From NCBI RefSeq assembly GCF_051622035.1, contig NC_135366.1, positions 2,697,001-2,761,000 of the forward strand: a stretch of 64,000 nt of DNA, in the 5' to 3' direction. This DNA comes from Arctopsyche grandis (taxonomy: Eukaryota; Arthropoda; Insecta; Trichoptera; Hydropsychidae). Within the stretch, counting starts at the first letter, position 1. Every line of letters starts with the position of its first letter. Shown one piece after another: positions 1 through 12,200 of this stretch. Under the pieces are notes generated by a model. The model had not been told where the DNA came from. It worked only from the letters and a program-made list of their open reading frames with translations, and made no database searches. A program made the translations under genes and the position numbers.

Positions 1-955
1 CGACACTTTTATCTTAAATATTAAAATGGAACATAAACAAATCGCCAATCGAAAAAGAAAAAAAAAACAACAATAAAGCACCCACACAAACCAAATATAA
101 AACAACCGGTCCAATAATATACATAATTTCATAGCATATCTACCTATAACTACTACTATAATACATGATACATTCATCTTGTAAATCAACAACGGCCATA
201 AATACTCCACGATAAGGTACTCCTAATACCTGTTGAGTGCTATGGGACACTCGAATAAAAACGAGAGGACCTCTACGAGATAAGTCGCCAGAGGACCACA
301 GGTCCGTGTAAGCGACAAGACCTCTCTAGATTGCGGTTGACCCTCTAAAAGGATTTTCAGGTCTCGTAAATAGACGCTTATCTCGAGTCTGGGGTTTTAT
401 CGAGACGAGACCTCACTTTGGAAAAAAGCTAATTGCCGGAGTTTATTTCGTGGAATTTTTACTATTGCTAATGAAGCAGATTCATCTGGCGTTTATCTCG
501 TGTGGATTGATTTCGGTGTTAATGTTCAATTGATACGGGTTTGATTTTTGTTATGTTCTCGCCGTAACGGGGTTCGTAATGTTTTATTCAATGGGTTGAA
601 CTGGCGTCCGTCTGTCTGTCCGTTTTTATTTTTAACCGCGTAAACGTTTATTTTTGGTTTATCTTCCAGTGAGAACGCCATTAGAGATATCGCCGGTATT
701 GATGGAGCACTCATCGCGCATATTTTCGAATCTGATTCCCCTCTCATTCTCAAATGGAATCGCCTTTGTGAATGAATTACCGATGAGGAGCGGATGTGTG
801 AATGAGTTTTTGATTTTGTTTGTTTTCATTACATATCTTTATGGTTGCGTGTGCTTTCCAACGCCCCGTACTTTCGTCGCATACTTTTATCGCTTAGTAA
901 AAAATCGTAATTTGACAATATGATAAATGTAATATCTCCTATCGAGAGCTAAGTG
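1..955. other. intergenic, nothing recognised
   Basis: AT-rich sequence with no exon-like reading frame, tRNA or recognisable repeat. Short open frames here have no familiar motifs and look like chance. Confidence 0.5.
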
Positions 956-965
956 CATGTACAAT

Positions 966-1498
966 GGTTGTGGCTATTTGCAGGTACTATATCTGCGAAT
1001 TAATGGCTATTTGCAGGTACTATATCTGCGAATTATTGGCTATTTGCAGGTACTATATCTGCGACAGGCGCAAAGCCTTCTGCGCATGTGCGTGAACTGT
1101 CACTGTCAGCATGTTGACTGTTAAAATTTTGATTTAAACCTCTAAAAAATTTAGTTCGAACTCTTAAAGTGACGTAGAGTAAAAAATATAATCCAAATTA
1201 GTTAATATTATTAATTGTTACAAAATTATTATTATATACAACGTATAATACCTACATACAAGTACAAGCCGCGAACTAGCTAAATGATATAAATATATTA
1301 TATAATAACGTGCGAAATTTATTTGCCTCATGTGTAATGAACGATTGATTAAACAAGTCTGGCATACATCAAATGTAAGAAATTATAATCGGATTATAAG
1401 TTCACGCGCATGCGCAGAAGGGTTTGCGCCTGTCGCATATATAGTACCTGCAAATAGCCAATAATTCGCAGATGTAGTACCTGCAAATAGCCACAATC
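966..1498. mobile_element. foldback MITE, family F, copy 1
   Basis: A 533-bp element begins GGTTGTGGCTATTTGCAGG and ends with the reverse complement. The left end carries three 33-bp units (GGCTATTTGC at 972, 1005 and 1038) and the right end two inverted units. Inside them is a second inverted pair around GCGACAGGCGCAAAGCC. A perfect 10-bp direct repeat, CATGTACAAT, flanks it at 956-965 and 1499-1508 and is read as the target-site duplication. A second copy lies at 60755-61267. No coding capacity. A 9-10 bp duplication would fit Mutator-type elements, but the superfamily is not established. Confidence 0.85.
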
Positions 1499-1552
1499 CA
1501 TGTACAATTGCAATATCCCTCAATCTGCCGATTTTCATTTATTTTTATTTAA

Positions 1553-1798
1553 CCAGCAACGTGGTCTAGTGGCGAGTGTCGCATTCCTTCGTGCAAGGTG
1601 TCACGGGTTCGATTCCCACTAGAGTTTCGTTGTTGGCCAGACCTTGGTTTGTCGAGGTCGATCGTTTCTTATCAGAATTTGCCTGATAAGAAACGAGTTG
1701 GCTTTTCCTCTCCAATTTTCTATTGCAAACCTCTATTGAGTTATTGTTATATCTCAGGTTTCGCCAAATTTCTCTCCTTAGACATTAAATATACTTAA
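1553..1798 (+). mobile_element. tRNA-derived SINE, family S, copy A
   Basis: The 5' part has RNA polymerase III promoter boxes: box A TGGTCTAGTGG at 1562-1572 and box B GGTTCGATTCC at 1606-1616. The body that follows (GATCGTTTCTTATCAG, then TTTGCCTGATAAG) recurs at four other places in this window. The tRNA-like head does not fold into a good tRNA, so this is a retroposon and not a tRNA gene. The 3' border is approximate. Confidence 0.75.
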
Positions 1799-2034
1799 AT
1801 CAAAATGACTGTGATCATAGTAAATTCAATACATAAAAACTAAACTGCATAAAATCTTTATTTAGTTTTGACTATAATGACTTACATAGATCACATTAAA
1901 ATTGGTCACGCTCAGCATCATTTTGTAACTCACATATTTATAACCGAGTATTTTAAACACTAAATATAATAAATACATATCAATCGCTCCTCAAAAGTCA
2001 CCGGGCATATCTGCTAGATTCAGCTTCAGCGAAC

Positions 2035-2446
2035 ATTTCGGTCATGAATGACGAATGATTGGTATCATTTCGATAGCAAATACGAGAACGAACACATGCA
2101 CGGAATTCCCGATAATGCAACAAACATTCAATCGATCAATCAACGGGCATTTTTTTCAAAATTACACGAAATCGATCGATCGTAAAGTTTCGGGGAAATT
2201 GGCCCCGCACGGAGGTCACGCATGGTAGCCGGCCCGTTATCAGCCGGCTGATGCTCGATAGCGTCGGCGATAAATGAAATTTCACCATAATTTCCAATCG
2301 TGACGTTAATCTGGGTGTCGATGTTGATAAGAATGGCGCCGCCGCTGCCTAATCTCGATTACATAACGGCGATGACTTTATCGGTATGCAATTAAAAGAA
2401 GACCTTCGACACCTGTCCGTCATTCGTTATGAATGACCGAAATTTC
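2035..2446. other. GC-richer block bounded by an imperfect inverted repeat
   Basis: A roughly 400-bp stretch much richer in G and C than its surroundings, with several GATAA-type motifs (GTTATCAGCC, GCGATAAATG, TTGATAAG) and CGATCGATCG. Its ends are similar in inverted orientation: TTTCGGTCAT plus ACGAATGA on the left near 2036-2057, and the reverse complement near 2420-2443. It has no coding signal. It may be an old element or a conserved regulatory block. Confidence 0.35.
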
Positions 2447-2631
2447 ATTATCGATATCGCCGGCCATTTGCGAAAATGTGCCATTTCATCGTCTATCGCA
2501 ATTATGGTGTAATACTGTATGTATGTACGTAATTCGCGTCGGTATGAACGTGCTCGATATCCGTTCGTGAGTAAATTGATAGGATTTTGTCGTATTTTGT
2601 AAATTGCATGTGAAATATAATGCGAACTCTA

Positions 2632-2935
2632 TCATCATTGGAGAGGTCTTCATCCACTGCTGGATGAAGACCTCTCCAACATGCTTCCATTCGTCTGTGT
2701 TTTGGGCGACTTAAATCCATCTCATCCCACACATTTTTGCGATTTTGTCGCCGCGCTCTTTTGGCTTGCGCGGTTTCGTCCAAGCGATTTTGTCGCCGCG
2801 CTCTTTTGGCTTGCGCGGTTTCGTCCAAGCGATTTTGTCCCCGCGATTTTGTCCCGCGCGGTTTTGTCGGGACACCACCTTGTACCCTTCTACATGCTCT
2901 CGGGTACCATTCGAGCACTTATGTATATACATAGC
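2632..2935 (-). mobile_element. LINE 3' end (family R, copy 1) with internal tandem repeat
   Basis: Read on the minus strand this is the C-terminal tail of a non-LTR retrotransposon ORF (MLEWYPRACRRVQ at the start, CWRGLHPAVDEDL near the end). The same tail recurs at 7083, 10455, 17033 and 24440. In this copy the middle holds a 45-bp unit repeated exactly at 2741-2785 and 2786-2830, with a decayed third unit to about 2870. The 3' boundary carries a perfect hairpin at 2638-2679. It is a dead fragment. Confidence 0.7.
2741..2870. repeat. 45-bp tandem repeat, 2 exact units plus a partial one
   Basis: The unit starts GATTTTGTCGCCGCGCTCTT. It lies inside the LINE tail. It is in frame (15 codons), so it reads as a repeated basic peptide (QNRLDETAQAKRARR) on the minus strand. 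No other copy of the element here has it. Confidence 0.85.
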
Positions 2936-2999
2936 TCAAAATACATAGTTTCATATTATTTTTTTATAAAATTTAATTGTGTAATGAACGGATTTACGC

Positions 3000-3420
3000 G
3001 CGTCTGATGCAGAGGGCGTTATACATCGTTATTCTTCCAAGAGTCGAGGTATGTAGAAACGTGGACTAACCTTGGGATAGTTATATATAGGTATATAGTC
3101 GGGGAGGTTCCTGACTGCAAGTCGTCTGTGTTGATAACAGCTTCCTGGCTCGGGAAACTGGCTCTGCGGTCGTCTGGTCGGTTCTCTCACGGCTGAGATG
3201 CTACACTCGACCTCGCGGCGGTTCTTCAGCACGGATGGTGATGGATCTCTGGGCCCGTCTCCTCCTGGAAACGTGCACAGGAGAGATCTTTCTTCGACGG
3301 GAGATCGCGGGTGAGAGGGCGCGCTCCACATGCGCGCGCGCCTATAAGACTTTTCCCTGGGTGGCCACTCGAAATAGAGGGCGAGTGTTGCCCTATGTGA
3401 CGATGAGAAAACGTTGCGTT
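3000..3420. other. unidentified GC-rich block
   Basis: About 400 bp of clearly higher GC content than either side, with a GCGCGCGCG run near 3334. No convincing coding frame, no repeat partner in the window and no clear ends. It could be a decayed LTR or an old exon region, but nothing seen here decides this. Confidence 0.3.
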
Positions 3421-5531
3421 ACAATTGTGTATTTATTAAAACAAAAAATCTATTCGATTTCAGTGGAAAGCTGTATTGAAATTCAAATTAGTTCAAGTTG
3501 ATTTTCAAAATAAAGTCATATTAAATGAAAAACCTTATATTATAATATATAAACATGTAGAACGGATTATGTTTATAAAATATTGTTGTTTTAATTGTTT
3601 TTTTTCAAAACCAAGTCGAATTATGTGAAAATATTAAATAATTCAATGAAAAATAAAGAAAAAAAGAATCATTAGAAAGTTTATTTATGCAATTAAGATG
3701 CTAGTATGATATATAAAAAAAATTGTTGATACATCTCTCAACATATATAATTTTTGAAAGAAACTTTGTATGTATGTTTGTTTGTAATCGATACCGTCGT
3801 AATCGAAATCGTAACCGAAGTCAGAACCGAAAGCTGAACCAAAGTTGTCATCCGAATCAAAATCGATATAACAACTCTTGATATTGCTAAAAAATTTGTT
3901 TTTTTTTTAATCTCTATACTTTAATCTACCGCCTATGTCTCCTGACAACCAGATCCTACAATATTCAAAATACGTACATTTGTAAAATGCTTACGTACAT
4001 ATAACATTTCTACGTATACAAAAATGTCATTTAAAAATTAAAAATACCTAATGATAATCAAGGAATGTCATCTTATCGAAAATGATTGTCTATTATGTCA
4101 TAATTACATTTTTGTATTATACTGCATCACATTCTATTGAGAAATCATGGATTCAATACGCGTAAGCACATACGTACATACATTGAAGATACGAACAGAA
4201 TCTTTGCGTAAAAGATAATGAAACGTAATAATTGTAAACAAAACGTGTCGCAACATGTCAGTGCGATCTTTCATTTCGTATTAATTTTCACTGATTATAC
4301 ATATGTAGGTACTCGTATATTATAGACAAGCAGCAATAATTACTTGCAAATCACGATTCTTCATTTTATGACATCTATCATTTTGCTTCCTCGGTGTGTG
4401 TGTGTGCTACTTGGTAGGTGGTCCCAAAGCGTGACTCACGAGCTTATTGCTAGTCTTTTGGCGAAATTTTAGCACCAAATTATGCATCTCAGATACATTC
4501 GGATTGTACATAGAAGTAAATTATAACTAAGTAGTCTTTGTGTGGGCCTTTATTTATAACTTTCACGTAGCCCAGATCGCCAACCAGTCAACGATTAACC
4601 TAAAAGTTTCATACATCTGAACTTTTCACCACTCTATTAGCATAAGAGTAAGGCGATGACGAAAATTATACAACATTTAGAACAGTCAAGTGTATAGATA
4701 TTGGTCGTACTAAGATCCAAGGATCCAAAATTTGATGCAACCAGCTTGAAGTACGACTTCATATAAAAACTAGCGCCAACTAGTACTCTCAATTTTCCTT
4801 GATTATTAATAACTAATGGTTTGACAAGTCGGCAAATACTGATCGACGCCAGTTGAGCTCTAAAAATTTTGAAATCGATTCATATATTACTAAATTTTAG
4901 AAACTTCAAAGGTTTGCTGCCATTTAGTGTGACTACAAACCTGACGTCACACCAAACGGAATCGAATTATTTGAACACCTTTGTAGAAAGTATGTTTAAT
5001 GTTGTTTTATACCATATATAATATCGCTATTCCGTCTGTGTGTGTGTCCGTCTGTCTGAGATAACGCTCGCCGTACTATAATAGCTAAATCACTGCCAAA
5101 ACGTATTGTACATATACGAATACAATAACAAAAGAAAAAAACTTCTATATATACTGATCGCTACTAATGTTTCCGCTTGGCAGATAATTTACCGCCATCT
5201 ATTGAAAATACATTTAATTAATTAATTTTTCTGTCGGTGTTTTATATTGTTTACATATATGTATGTAGGTTGGTTGGTAGGTAGGCAGTTTTTACCATTT
5301 TTTTCATAATAAGCAATTAAATATAAATATTAAATTAAATTTATTTAAATGGTACTTGAAAAAAATTCAACCGCGTGTTGATCGAATCCAGGACCGACAC
5401 ATTTCTTTTAATTTTTTTTTTATTTAATAACTTAATTTGCCAGCACCCATACGATGATATTTCATCGGGTACAACACTAGTAAAGAATAATTTTGAAAAT
5501 TGATTTTAAAAAATGCGGTACTGCTTATGAT
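3421..5531. other. AT-rich intergenic, nothing recognised
   Basis: No gene or repeat partner recognised. A short cryptic repeat of CCGAA/CCGTAATCG type lies at about 3785-3860, and small GT runs at about 4396 and 5038. Confidence 0.5.
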
Positions 5532-5709
5532 TAAAGAGCGGACCTACTTTACGCCGTTCATTGTTCATTGTTCGCCGTGCTTAGATCATTTTTATTAAGA
5601 AACTTTTTTTTAAGCTCTCTAGCTTTGTATGTAGTTTGCCCTGTTTCCAGGAAAATAGACCCAAAATCCCCTGTTTCCTGGAAAAAGCACGCTTCCGGTC
5701 CCACGTCTA
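5532..5709. mobile_element. hAT-type MITE, family K, copy 1
   Basis: A 178-bp non-coding element flanked by a perfect 8-bp direct repeat CTTATGAT (5524-5531 and 5710-5717). It starts TAAAGAGCGGACC and ends GGTCCCACGTCTA, a loose terminal inverted repeat. Copy 2 is at 16817-16930. The 8-bp duplication is the usual hAT signature. Confidence 0.75.
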
Positions 5710-5717
5710 CTTATGAT

Positions 5718-7082
5718 ATTAGCAATGGAAAGTACTATTAAAAATGGCCGAAATGTTTACAAAAATAAGACAGAAATACTTAAAATTAGAATGAATCGAG
5801 GATGGATACTCCAATGATTCACCACTGCCTGAAATTACTCCAAACTGAGGTCAGCCACTCAAGTTAGACCACATAATATTGACTCCGAACTCACATACGA
5901 CGTGGATACTGTTGCGCAACCGCCACTAACCGTTCTTCGGTTAGCACTTGCGGTTAATTTCCTACACGTGTATTCCGATTTGTACGAAAAAGCGTAGCAT
6001 CTTCTCGCAGAGGTTACAAAAAATATGATGGAATCGATTGTGCATGCCGTTTGTGAAGAAATTAGAAATTAGTATTCGGTCTCTGGCTCGTGTACGAACG
6101 TGAGACTTCCTGCTTCTGGGACACTGGGGTATGTGATTTGCGGTGCACTGGTTTTACGGTACTGCATGAAGTAGCCCTGTCTCTTGTGCCGTGTACCCAC
6201 ATGTGTATAGTGTGTGTCTCCAAAATAAGAAGAGTCTGTTACTAAATACTCGGGAGTTATGTGGTTTCGAGAGCACGTTGTAAATTCTTGCCAAGCGCCA
6301 CGAAGACGCCTTCGAATCCGGTGAGACAATTCCATTCCGGTGAAAGTGACTCATCTGGCTCCTCAACTGGATCACTTTTTTTTGTATTTAATCTTCATTT
6401 GAATGACTTGGAAATTTCTTTTTTTATTGTACGAAATAGTGTCATTATTAGGACTCTTTTGGGATTTGTCGTGTGACGAGGAAAAAGTTTTATGAACTCA
6501 TTGAGGTAAATCTCTGAAATATTTTAATAATGACGTACATATACTATCTAAGACGACAATTGATTGGATAAGCGAGAATACAATTAGATGAGAAGTTTTT
6601 ATGAATGGTCCAATCGAAAAATAATACTATTTTCTTGTCTCGTTAAGCTATTGTTTGAGACAAAGATCTTAGAAATATCGATTTTTTGACAATCGGTGGA
6701 TGTTTGAATTGCTTGAACTAATCTTTTCAATGCTAAAATTTACATTAGGTATATAAATAGGTTTTGATTTTTCTTTCTATATATTATGCCTTAAACACTA
6801 ACAGATAATAGACTGAAAACAATGTGCAAAATAGATAATGATCAATGGATCAATGGCTATTAAAAAAGACTTAAGATGTATATGAACAATAAAAATGATT
6901 TAATATTTAAAATCAAAATCAAACCATGATTCAAAAGTGTTCTTTTCGTTCTTAATATTTAAAGTACAACAAATTTCTTCGCATGACTTGAAAAGTGAGT
7001 GGATCAATCGATTTAAATCCATAAATAGACTACAAATGTTTTGACTGTTTCATCATCATTTATAGGGATTCACTACTAAATA
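5718..7082. other. intergenic, nothing recognised
   Basis: AT-rich. The short open frames at 6069-6476 have no familiar protein motif and no homologous partner in the window. Confidence 0.5.
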
Positions 7083-7325
7083 AAGATTCTCTGTTTTGAG
7101 CAACTCTCATCCATGTCATCCCACATACATACAATTCTCTCTAACTGTATCCTCCTATCTCCCTTGTGGCCTTCTTTGCACCCTTTTACATTCTTTTGGG
7201 TAGCACTCGAGCATTTTTTTCATCGATTCTTCCAGCTACATGACACGTCCATTACCATTTAAATCTCTTCACTCTCCACTATATCAACTGCTCTTACTGT
7301 ATACTTCTCAACGTTTCCTCGCTAT
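7083..7325 (-). mobile_element. LINE 3' end, family R, copy 2
   Basis: On the minus strand it matches the same non-LTR ORF tail as 2632-2935 and 17033-17280, with the recurring stretch encoding CYPKECKRVQ followed by a basic region. Truncated and without an intact frame. Confidence 0.6.
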
Positions 7326-7329
7326 GACG

Positions 7330-7830
7330 AGCATATAACGTTCCACATTTTGGGCTTTTTGACTACTGAAAAAGTGAAAAAGAGAGAAAAAGACTTTCTA
7401 GATGCATTCAAAATGTATGTTGGAAACAGATGCTGTGCCTCCCATAGACCGCTAAGACCCACAAACATCTCCAATCTCGAAGAGTGGGCAGTTTCAGAGA
7501 GACTCCACAACATGTAGGAAAGGGGTTATTTCCTACTCTGGCCATATTATCAGGAAGAATGTGGAGAGTCTGGAGAGGCTGGTAGTCACCGGAATGCTGG
7601 AGAGAAGTCGAGCAAGAGGGCGGTCTCCCATGCGGACAGTTTCAGAGAGACTACCCACAACATGTAGAAAAAGGGTTCTTTCCTAATTTGGCCATGTTAT
7701 CAGGAAGATTGTGGAGAGTCTAGAGAGACTGGTAGTCACCGGAATGCTGGAGAGAAGGCGATCAAAAGGACGGTCTCCCATAAAGTGTCCACCTTACGGC
7801 ACAAACTCTTAGTGGATGAAGACTCGAAAA
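7330..7830 (+). mobile_element. LINE ORF remnant with a 148-bp internal duplication
   Basis: The plus strand encodes pieces typical of the C-terminal region of insect non-LTR reverse transcriptase ORFs: DAFKMYVGNR, then SERL, then VISYSGHIIRKNVESLERL and TGMLERSRARGRSPMR. Positions 7489-7636 are repeated at 7637 to about 7784 with a few differences, so the GHI..LERLVVTG stretch occurs twice. Frames are broken, so this is a fossil. It belongs to a different LINE from family R. Confidence 0.65.
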
Positions 7831-7869
7831 ATGAACTCGTACCAAAGTATTAAGATTAGGAGTGGGGGG

Positions 7870-8180
7870 GGGGGTGACTCCAGGCGATCGTCTCCTATCA
7901 AAGTTTGCCAATTTATCTGATTTTCATTGAAACGGTTCCAACAAATTTGCAACCTTACCCATCTCGAGTTTTCAGCAATCTTGAATTTCGTTGAATTGTA
8001 TAAAATGCTGCAACTTTATAAATTTGGCTATAAATGTCTCTGTGGATATTAATTGATATGTATTTATGTACTATAATACTAATAATATTTGCACCAAATG
8101 TACAATGTTTCTGGCTAAGAAGGCGTATTGAGGTTACCTGTTAGGCCTTCCTGGTATAAATTAAAGATAAAAATAAAACC
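7870..8180 (+). mobile_element. SINE family S, copy B (5' truncated)
   Basis: It begins inside the shared SINE body (GCGATCGTCTCCTATCA, then AGTTTGCCAATTTATCTGAT) and runs to an A-rich tail after CTGTTAGGCCTTCCTGG. The tRNA-like head is missing. It follows a G-run (about 7864-7873) at the end of the LINE remnant. Confidence 0.6.
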
Positions 8181-8216
8181 CCAGCTTCCCCCCTCCCCCT
8201 TCTCGGTGGCCCTGGT

Positions 8217-8513
8217 CATCTATATATTTATAAAATTGAATGTCTGTTTGTCTGTCTGTCTTGTATAGGCTCCTAAGCCACTCGAACTTTCAGGATTTGT
8301 TGTATGCATGTCCGGAAAGATCACTGTGAAAAAAACCTCTTAATAGCGCCATTGTGCAGTCAAGGAAATGGGTTCTTTGGGGACCACGTTACCAGTTGGT
8401 TTATGACAACTCGACGTTGAATAGACGATGTTGAGTTCCAAACATCACTTGAAGCGGGAACGGGAATTGCATGCACTATTCTGGCATTGCAACGCATGGC
8501 GGGTTCAGCTAGC
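8217..8513 (+). mobile_element. putative non-autonomous Helitron-like element
   Basis: It starts TCTATATATTTATAAAATTG followed by a GTCTGTTTGTCTGTC stretch, and ends in GCGGGTTCAGCTAG. The CTAG end and TC start resemble Helitron termini, and from memory this 3' end occurs in insect Helitron-like repeats. No Rep/helicase coding. There is only one copy here, so borders cannot be checked internally. Confidence 0.4.
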
Positions 8514-8869
8514 CACTGATAAAACAAATTGATTAAAGATCTTTGACTGTATATTTTATATATAACAAAATTGTATATGAACGCGCAATTCCTACTAATT
8601 GAATTAACGCATAAACTTTTCCCCGACGCACGCACTTTCCCATACAAAAGAGTCATATTTTAAAATGTTTTTCCCCTTTGCATTCCTAGTCGCGCACTTT
8701 TTACGACTCGCTACGGCGATGGGACGAGTGGCCACAGGTCGACAATAGCCACAAGAGATCGGCAAAAAGCAGACAATTGATTTGGAAACAGTCGTAAATA
8801 AATAGAGAGACGGGAAAAGAAAATCCGGTGATCCGTTTACAATTAGCGAGAACGCGCACAATAGGGGCT

Positions 8870-9262
8870 GCCAGGTAAATGGCGCCGGCGGGGCGGGGGA
8901 GGGGTTGCGGGGCGAGCGGGAGGGGGACCGTCGGCGGGGGAGAGGGGGGGAGCGGAGAGCGGGGAGGGGGGCAGCTGTCGGGTCGCGAGTTGCGAGTTGT
9001 GGCCCTTCAGCAATTCAGTCGGCGCCAGGCGCTTGCGAGTTCTGGTCGTGTTTTGTGTACTCGCGTTCCCAACTGTTGTCGCTGTCGTTTTCGTACGAGC
9101 GCGTGCCAATTTCAAAACTTCGTCGACCATTCTACGTGTGCCGTGTGATATGGAATATTCTACAGTGCGATTCGTGCCCACCATAGAATAGTGCAGTTTT
9201 GTGTGTTGTGAAACTATTATTATTGTTGTTGTTGTGAAACGCGGTCGAAAATTGTCGGCGAA
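8870..9262 (+). promoter_or_regulatory. GC-rich 5' region of BAMBI
   Basis: A CpG-rich, strongly G-skewed block (8880-8980) leads into about 280 bp of mixed sequence before the proposed BAMBI start. The composition contrast with the surrounding AT-rich DNA and the position suggest promoter plus 5' UTR. No TATA box is obvious. Hydrophobic open frames in this block lack an ATG. Confidence 0.45.
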
Positions 9263-12200
9263 ATGTATCCGGTAATAGTCACCGGTGAGTGTCATTTTTT
9301 TTTATTTCTTTCAGTCGCTATTTTTAGTATCGATAGTGTTTATGTATAAAGTTTCGAAGTAAGCGTGCCAGTTTGTTCGGTTGCAAGTTGTGCGTGACAT
9401 CTATCGGAGAAATCGACGACTACTCGTTTTGACAGCTGTTTGAATATGAATGGTTCTTCATTTGTTTTGTTTATTATTCGTTTCATTTGTTCTTAAAAGT
9501 TTATAAATATGGCCATTCATATTATGATTTTATATTATTAATACAGAATGAATTTCAGATATTATAATGATAAATATATAAATTTTGACGGCTATAACTA
9601 AGTAATATTATGATTAGTGTAATTGTTCAATGCAAGTGTGAAAACTTGACCATGCGAAATATTCAACTGTCGCATGTGTGAACACTCCCTATGAACGCCT
9701 TACATTTATTTGTTCAATTTAAAACTAATTTATATTTTAGTAATTTTGAACGGATTTAGATTGTTATCGTCTTGAAAATGATCCCTTTTGAGAAAAATCT
9801 TCTCAAATTTGTTTTTAAGTGTGCAGTTAGATTCTTATCGGCCGCGTGTAATTTACCCTTTTTACCGTTTTTTGTGTCCTTTTTCCAGTTGGGTTTTCTG
9901 ATATAATCAAGTGACTAATCTCGGGTTGAATCTGTGTGTTTTTTGAAAAAATGTGCGCCCAAAACGCGCTAACGACTGTTTAAATGCAACTATCGCGGAG
10001 GGGAAGTTTAATAGTAAAAACATCAATTTAGTTTGAGTTTGAGCCGGATGTGTAGTTAGCGTGGTATTTGTTCCTCGACGAATTTAGTCCGGTATATATA
10101 TGTATGTAAAATACTTTTCCTCGCTGTATTGTATGCTAAATTGATCAAAAATAGCTGACCTTACTGTAAACTACTCATTAAATGAGACGCAGATCCTGCT
10201 ATTTTCTCTTCGATGCGATATCCTTTTCCCTTTTTGGATTTAGAATATCATTCTGTTTTGGATACCTATAAAAATCAATTATTAATTTAAGCGTGAACCA
10301 TTTCAGTTTAAAAAATAACCAATTAAAACATATCCAGGAAAGAGATATTTAGTTATTTCGCTAGGTGTGTATTTCACCATATTTCCCTTTCCCTATTTGG
10401 CGTGTTTAATCATATAAATTTTCACTTATTTTATTTTTATATATAACGACATTGAAATGGCAATGGCTATAAGAGCGAACGATAGATGGATGAAATAAGT
10501 TCTCAAATGGTATCCGAGAGAATGTAAAAGAGTGCAAAAAAGACCACGGGAGAAATTGGTGGATGAAATTAGAAAAGATTGTAGGGTGAGATATATGAGA
10601 GTTGTCCGAAACAGATATCATGATATGAATAAAAGCTGAATAAAAAGAAGGCCTTCATCCAGCAGTGGGGCAAATGGCTCTAAATTGTGATGATACTGAT
10701 TATATAACAATATATTTTTAATTATGCTTTACACATATTATTAGCATACAGCGAAAATCCATTAACGCGAAAAAAATGTAAATTTTTCATAATCTAGTTA
10801 GCATTTTTAGATAAAGCTCGTTTTTCTTCTCTTCGAGTTCTATTAAAAGTGTATTTTGTCGGCCAATTACTCAATTGGCAGATCGACTGCCTCAATTTGT
10901 AATAAAATATTTAATAATTACCAAGACATTTTAGGTTTATGGCTTTTGATTTGCTCTTAAAATTGCATTCGATAAAATATTTTACGCGTAAAACAAAACT
11001 TGTTTTGCGGATAAAATAAAGGAGGTTTGTAAAAAAGCTACGATAGATGAATTGTCCGACAGATCATTGTTCAAACGATCTTTTTTACGGTCGGCGAATT
11101 TAGTTTAACTAATTTTATCGAACGTTTTAACTGTAAAATCAACAGAACATTAACAATATTTGAATAGCTCCCTTATCTATTTTCCCATTTTCCGTCGATC
11201 AAACTCGCATTTACCTACACAGGTACATACATCAGATGTACTAACTTAAACACACGGACCGTAAATGCAACTCGATACACAATGATCGAATGTCGCCACA
11301 TCCGTATCCGAATCCTTTTCAACGTCTCGACTACCGTAGAGCGGTAGGCCGGCGACCCCATCGCGACTTTTTTTGATCGACTCGATTATAATGGAGACAA
11401 AAATAAACGAGCGCACGTAAAATAATATTTGTGTGTTGTCCCGAACCGTTCGTGTATTCAATAGACTCGTGCGGCCGCACAAAGCCTCACCTGTTGTTCC
11501 TCTACCTGTAGAGCTCCGTCTCGCTCCGACCCAACAGCTCCTATATCTCCCTTTCGCTCTCTCCGCAGGGGGTGCGGTTCGACATCTCCAGTCGTGACTG
11601 CTTCGACTTTTCTTTTTTGCTCTCTTGAACAAACACCGCTCGTCGAGCCTTTGTGGCCTTTATTCCTGTTGTCAGTAGAGGCGATTATCGGTCGGCCGAG
11701 TCAATGGAGCTCTTAACCGCTGTCGGCTTCTCATACGCTCAACACGCTAACGACTCATCTTCGGACGGGATGAAATATTTAATGGATTCGATACGTATGT
11801 AGGAGTCTTTTTTTGTGTACAAAGATTTATATCGCTTATAAATGGAATTTATCGACGTGGACTACCGGCTATATATCTATAATAATAGATTTTGGATGTT
11901 TAATTGTAAACTTAGAACTTCTCTTTTATATATTATATTAGACACTATGTGATGAAAATCTGATAACTTTGCTTTTTTTATTACATAAAAAGATGAAGAA
12001 AGTAGCTTCAAATAAAATTAAAACGTCTTGCACTTTTTTAGTTTAGTTATATTGCAGCTTTTTTAGTTCATCATTGGGACTATTTTATTCCATTATTGTT
12101 TCTAGTCGGGCTGCAGGCTGTTAGCAATATTTTTCATTAAATGCTGTTAATATTAAAATTGTATCTATATACATATATCAAAAATAATGATTTCATATTT

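Noticed and set aside
1553-1625. A true tRNA gene
   Set aside because: Box A and B are present but the arms do not pair as a cloverleaf, and the sequence continues into a body shared with four other loci.
8997-9191. Frame with a signal-peptide-like hydrophobic stretch just before the BAMBI start
   Set aside because: It has no ATG (it opens at TTG), ends in a stop before the proposed BAMBI start, and has no donor in the phase required by 15792.
11703-11795. Alternative BAMBI first exon MELLTAVGFS.. ending in a GTATGT donor
   Set aside because: The phase fits but the sequence is not hydrophobic enough for a signal peptide and nothing else supports it; kept only as a remark.
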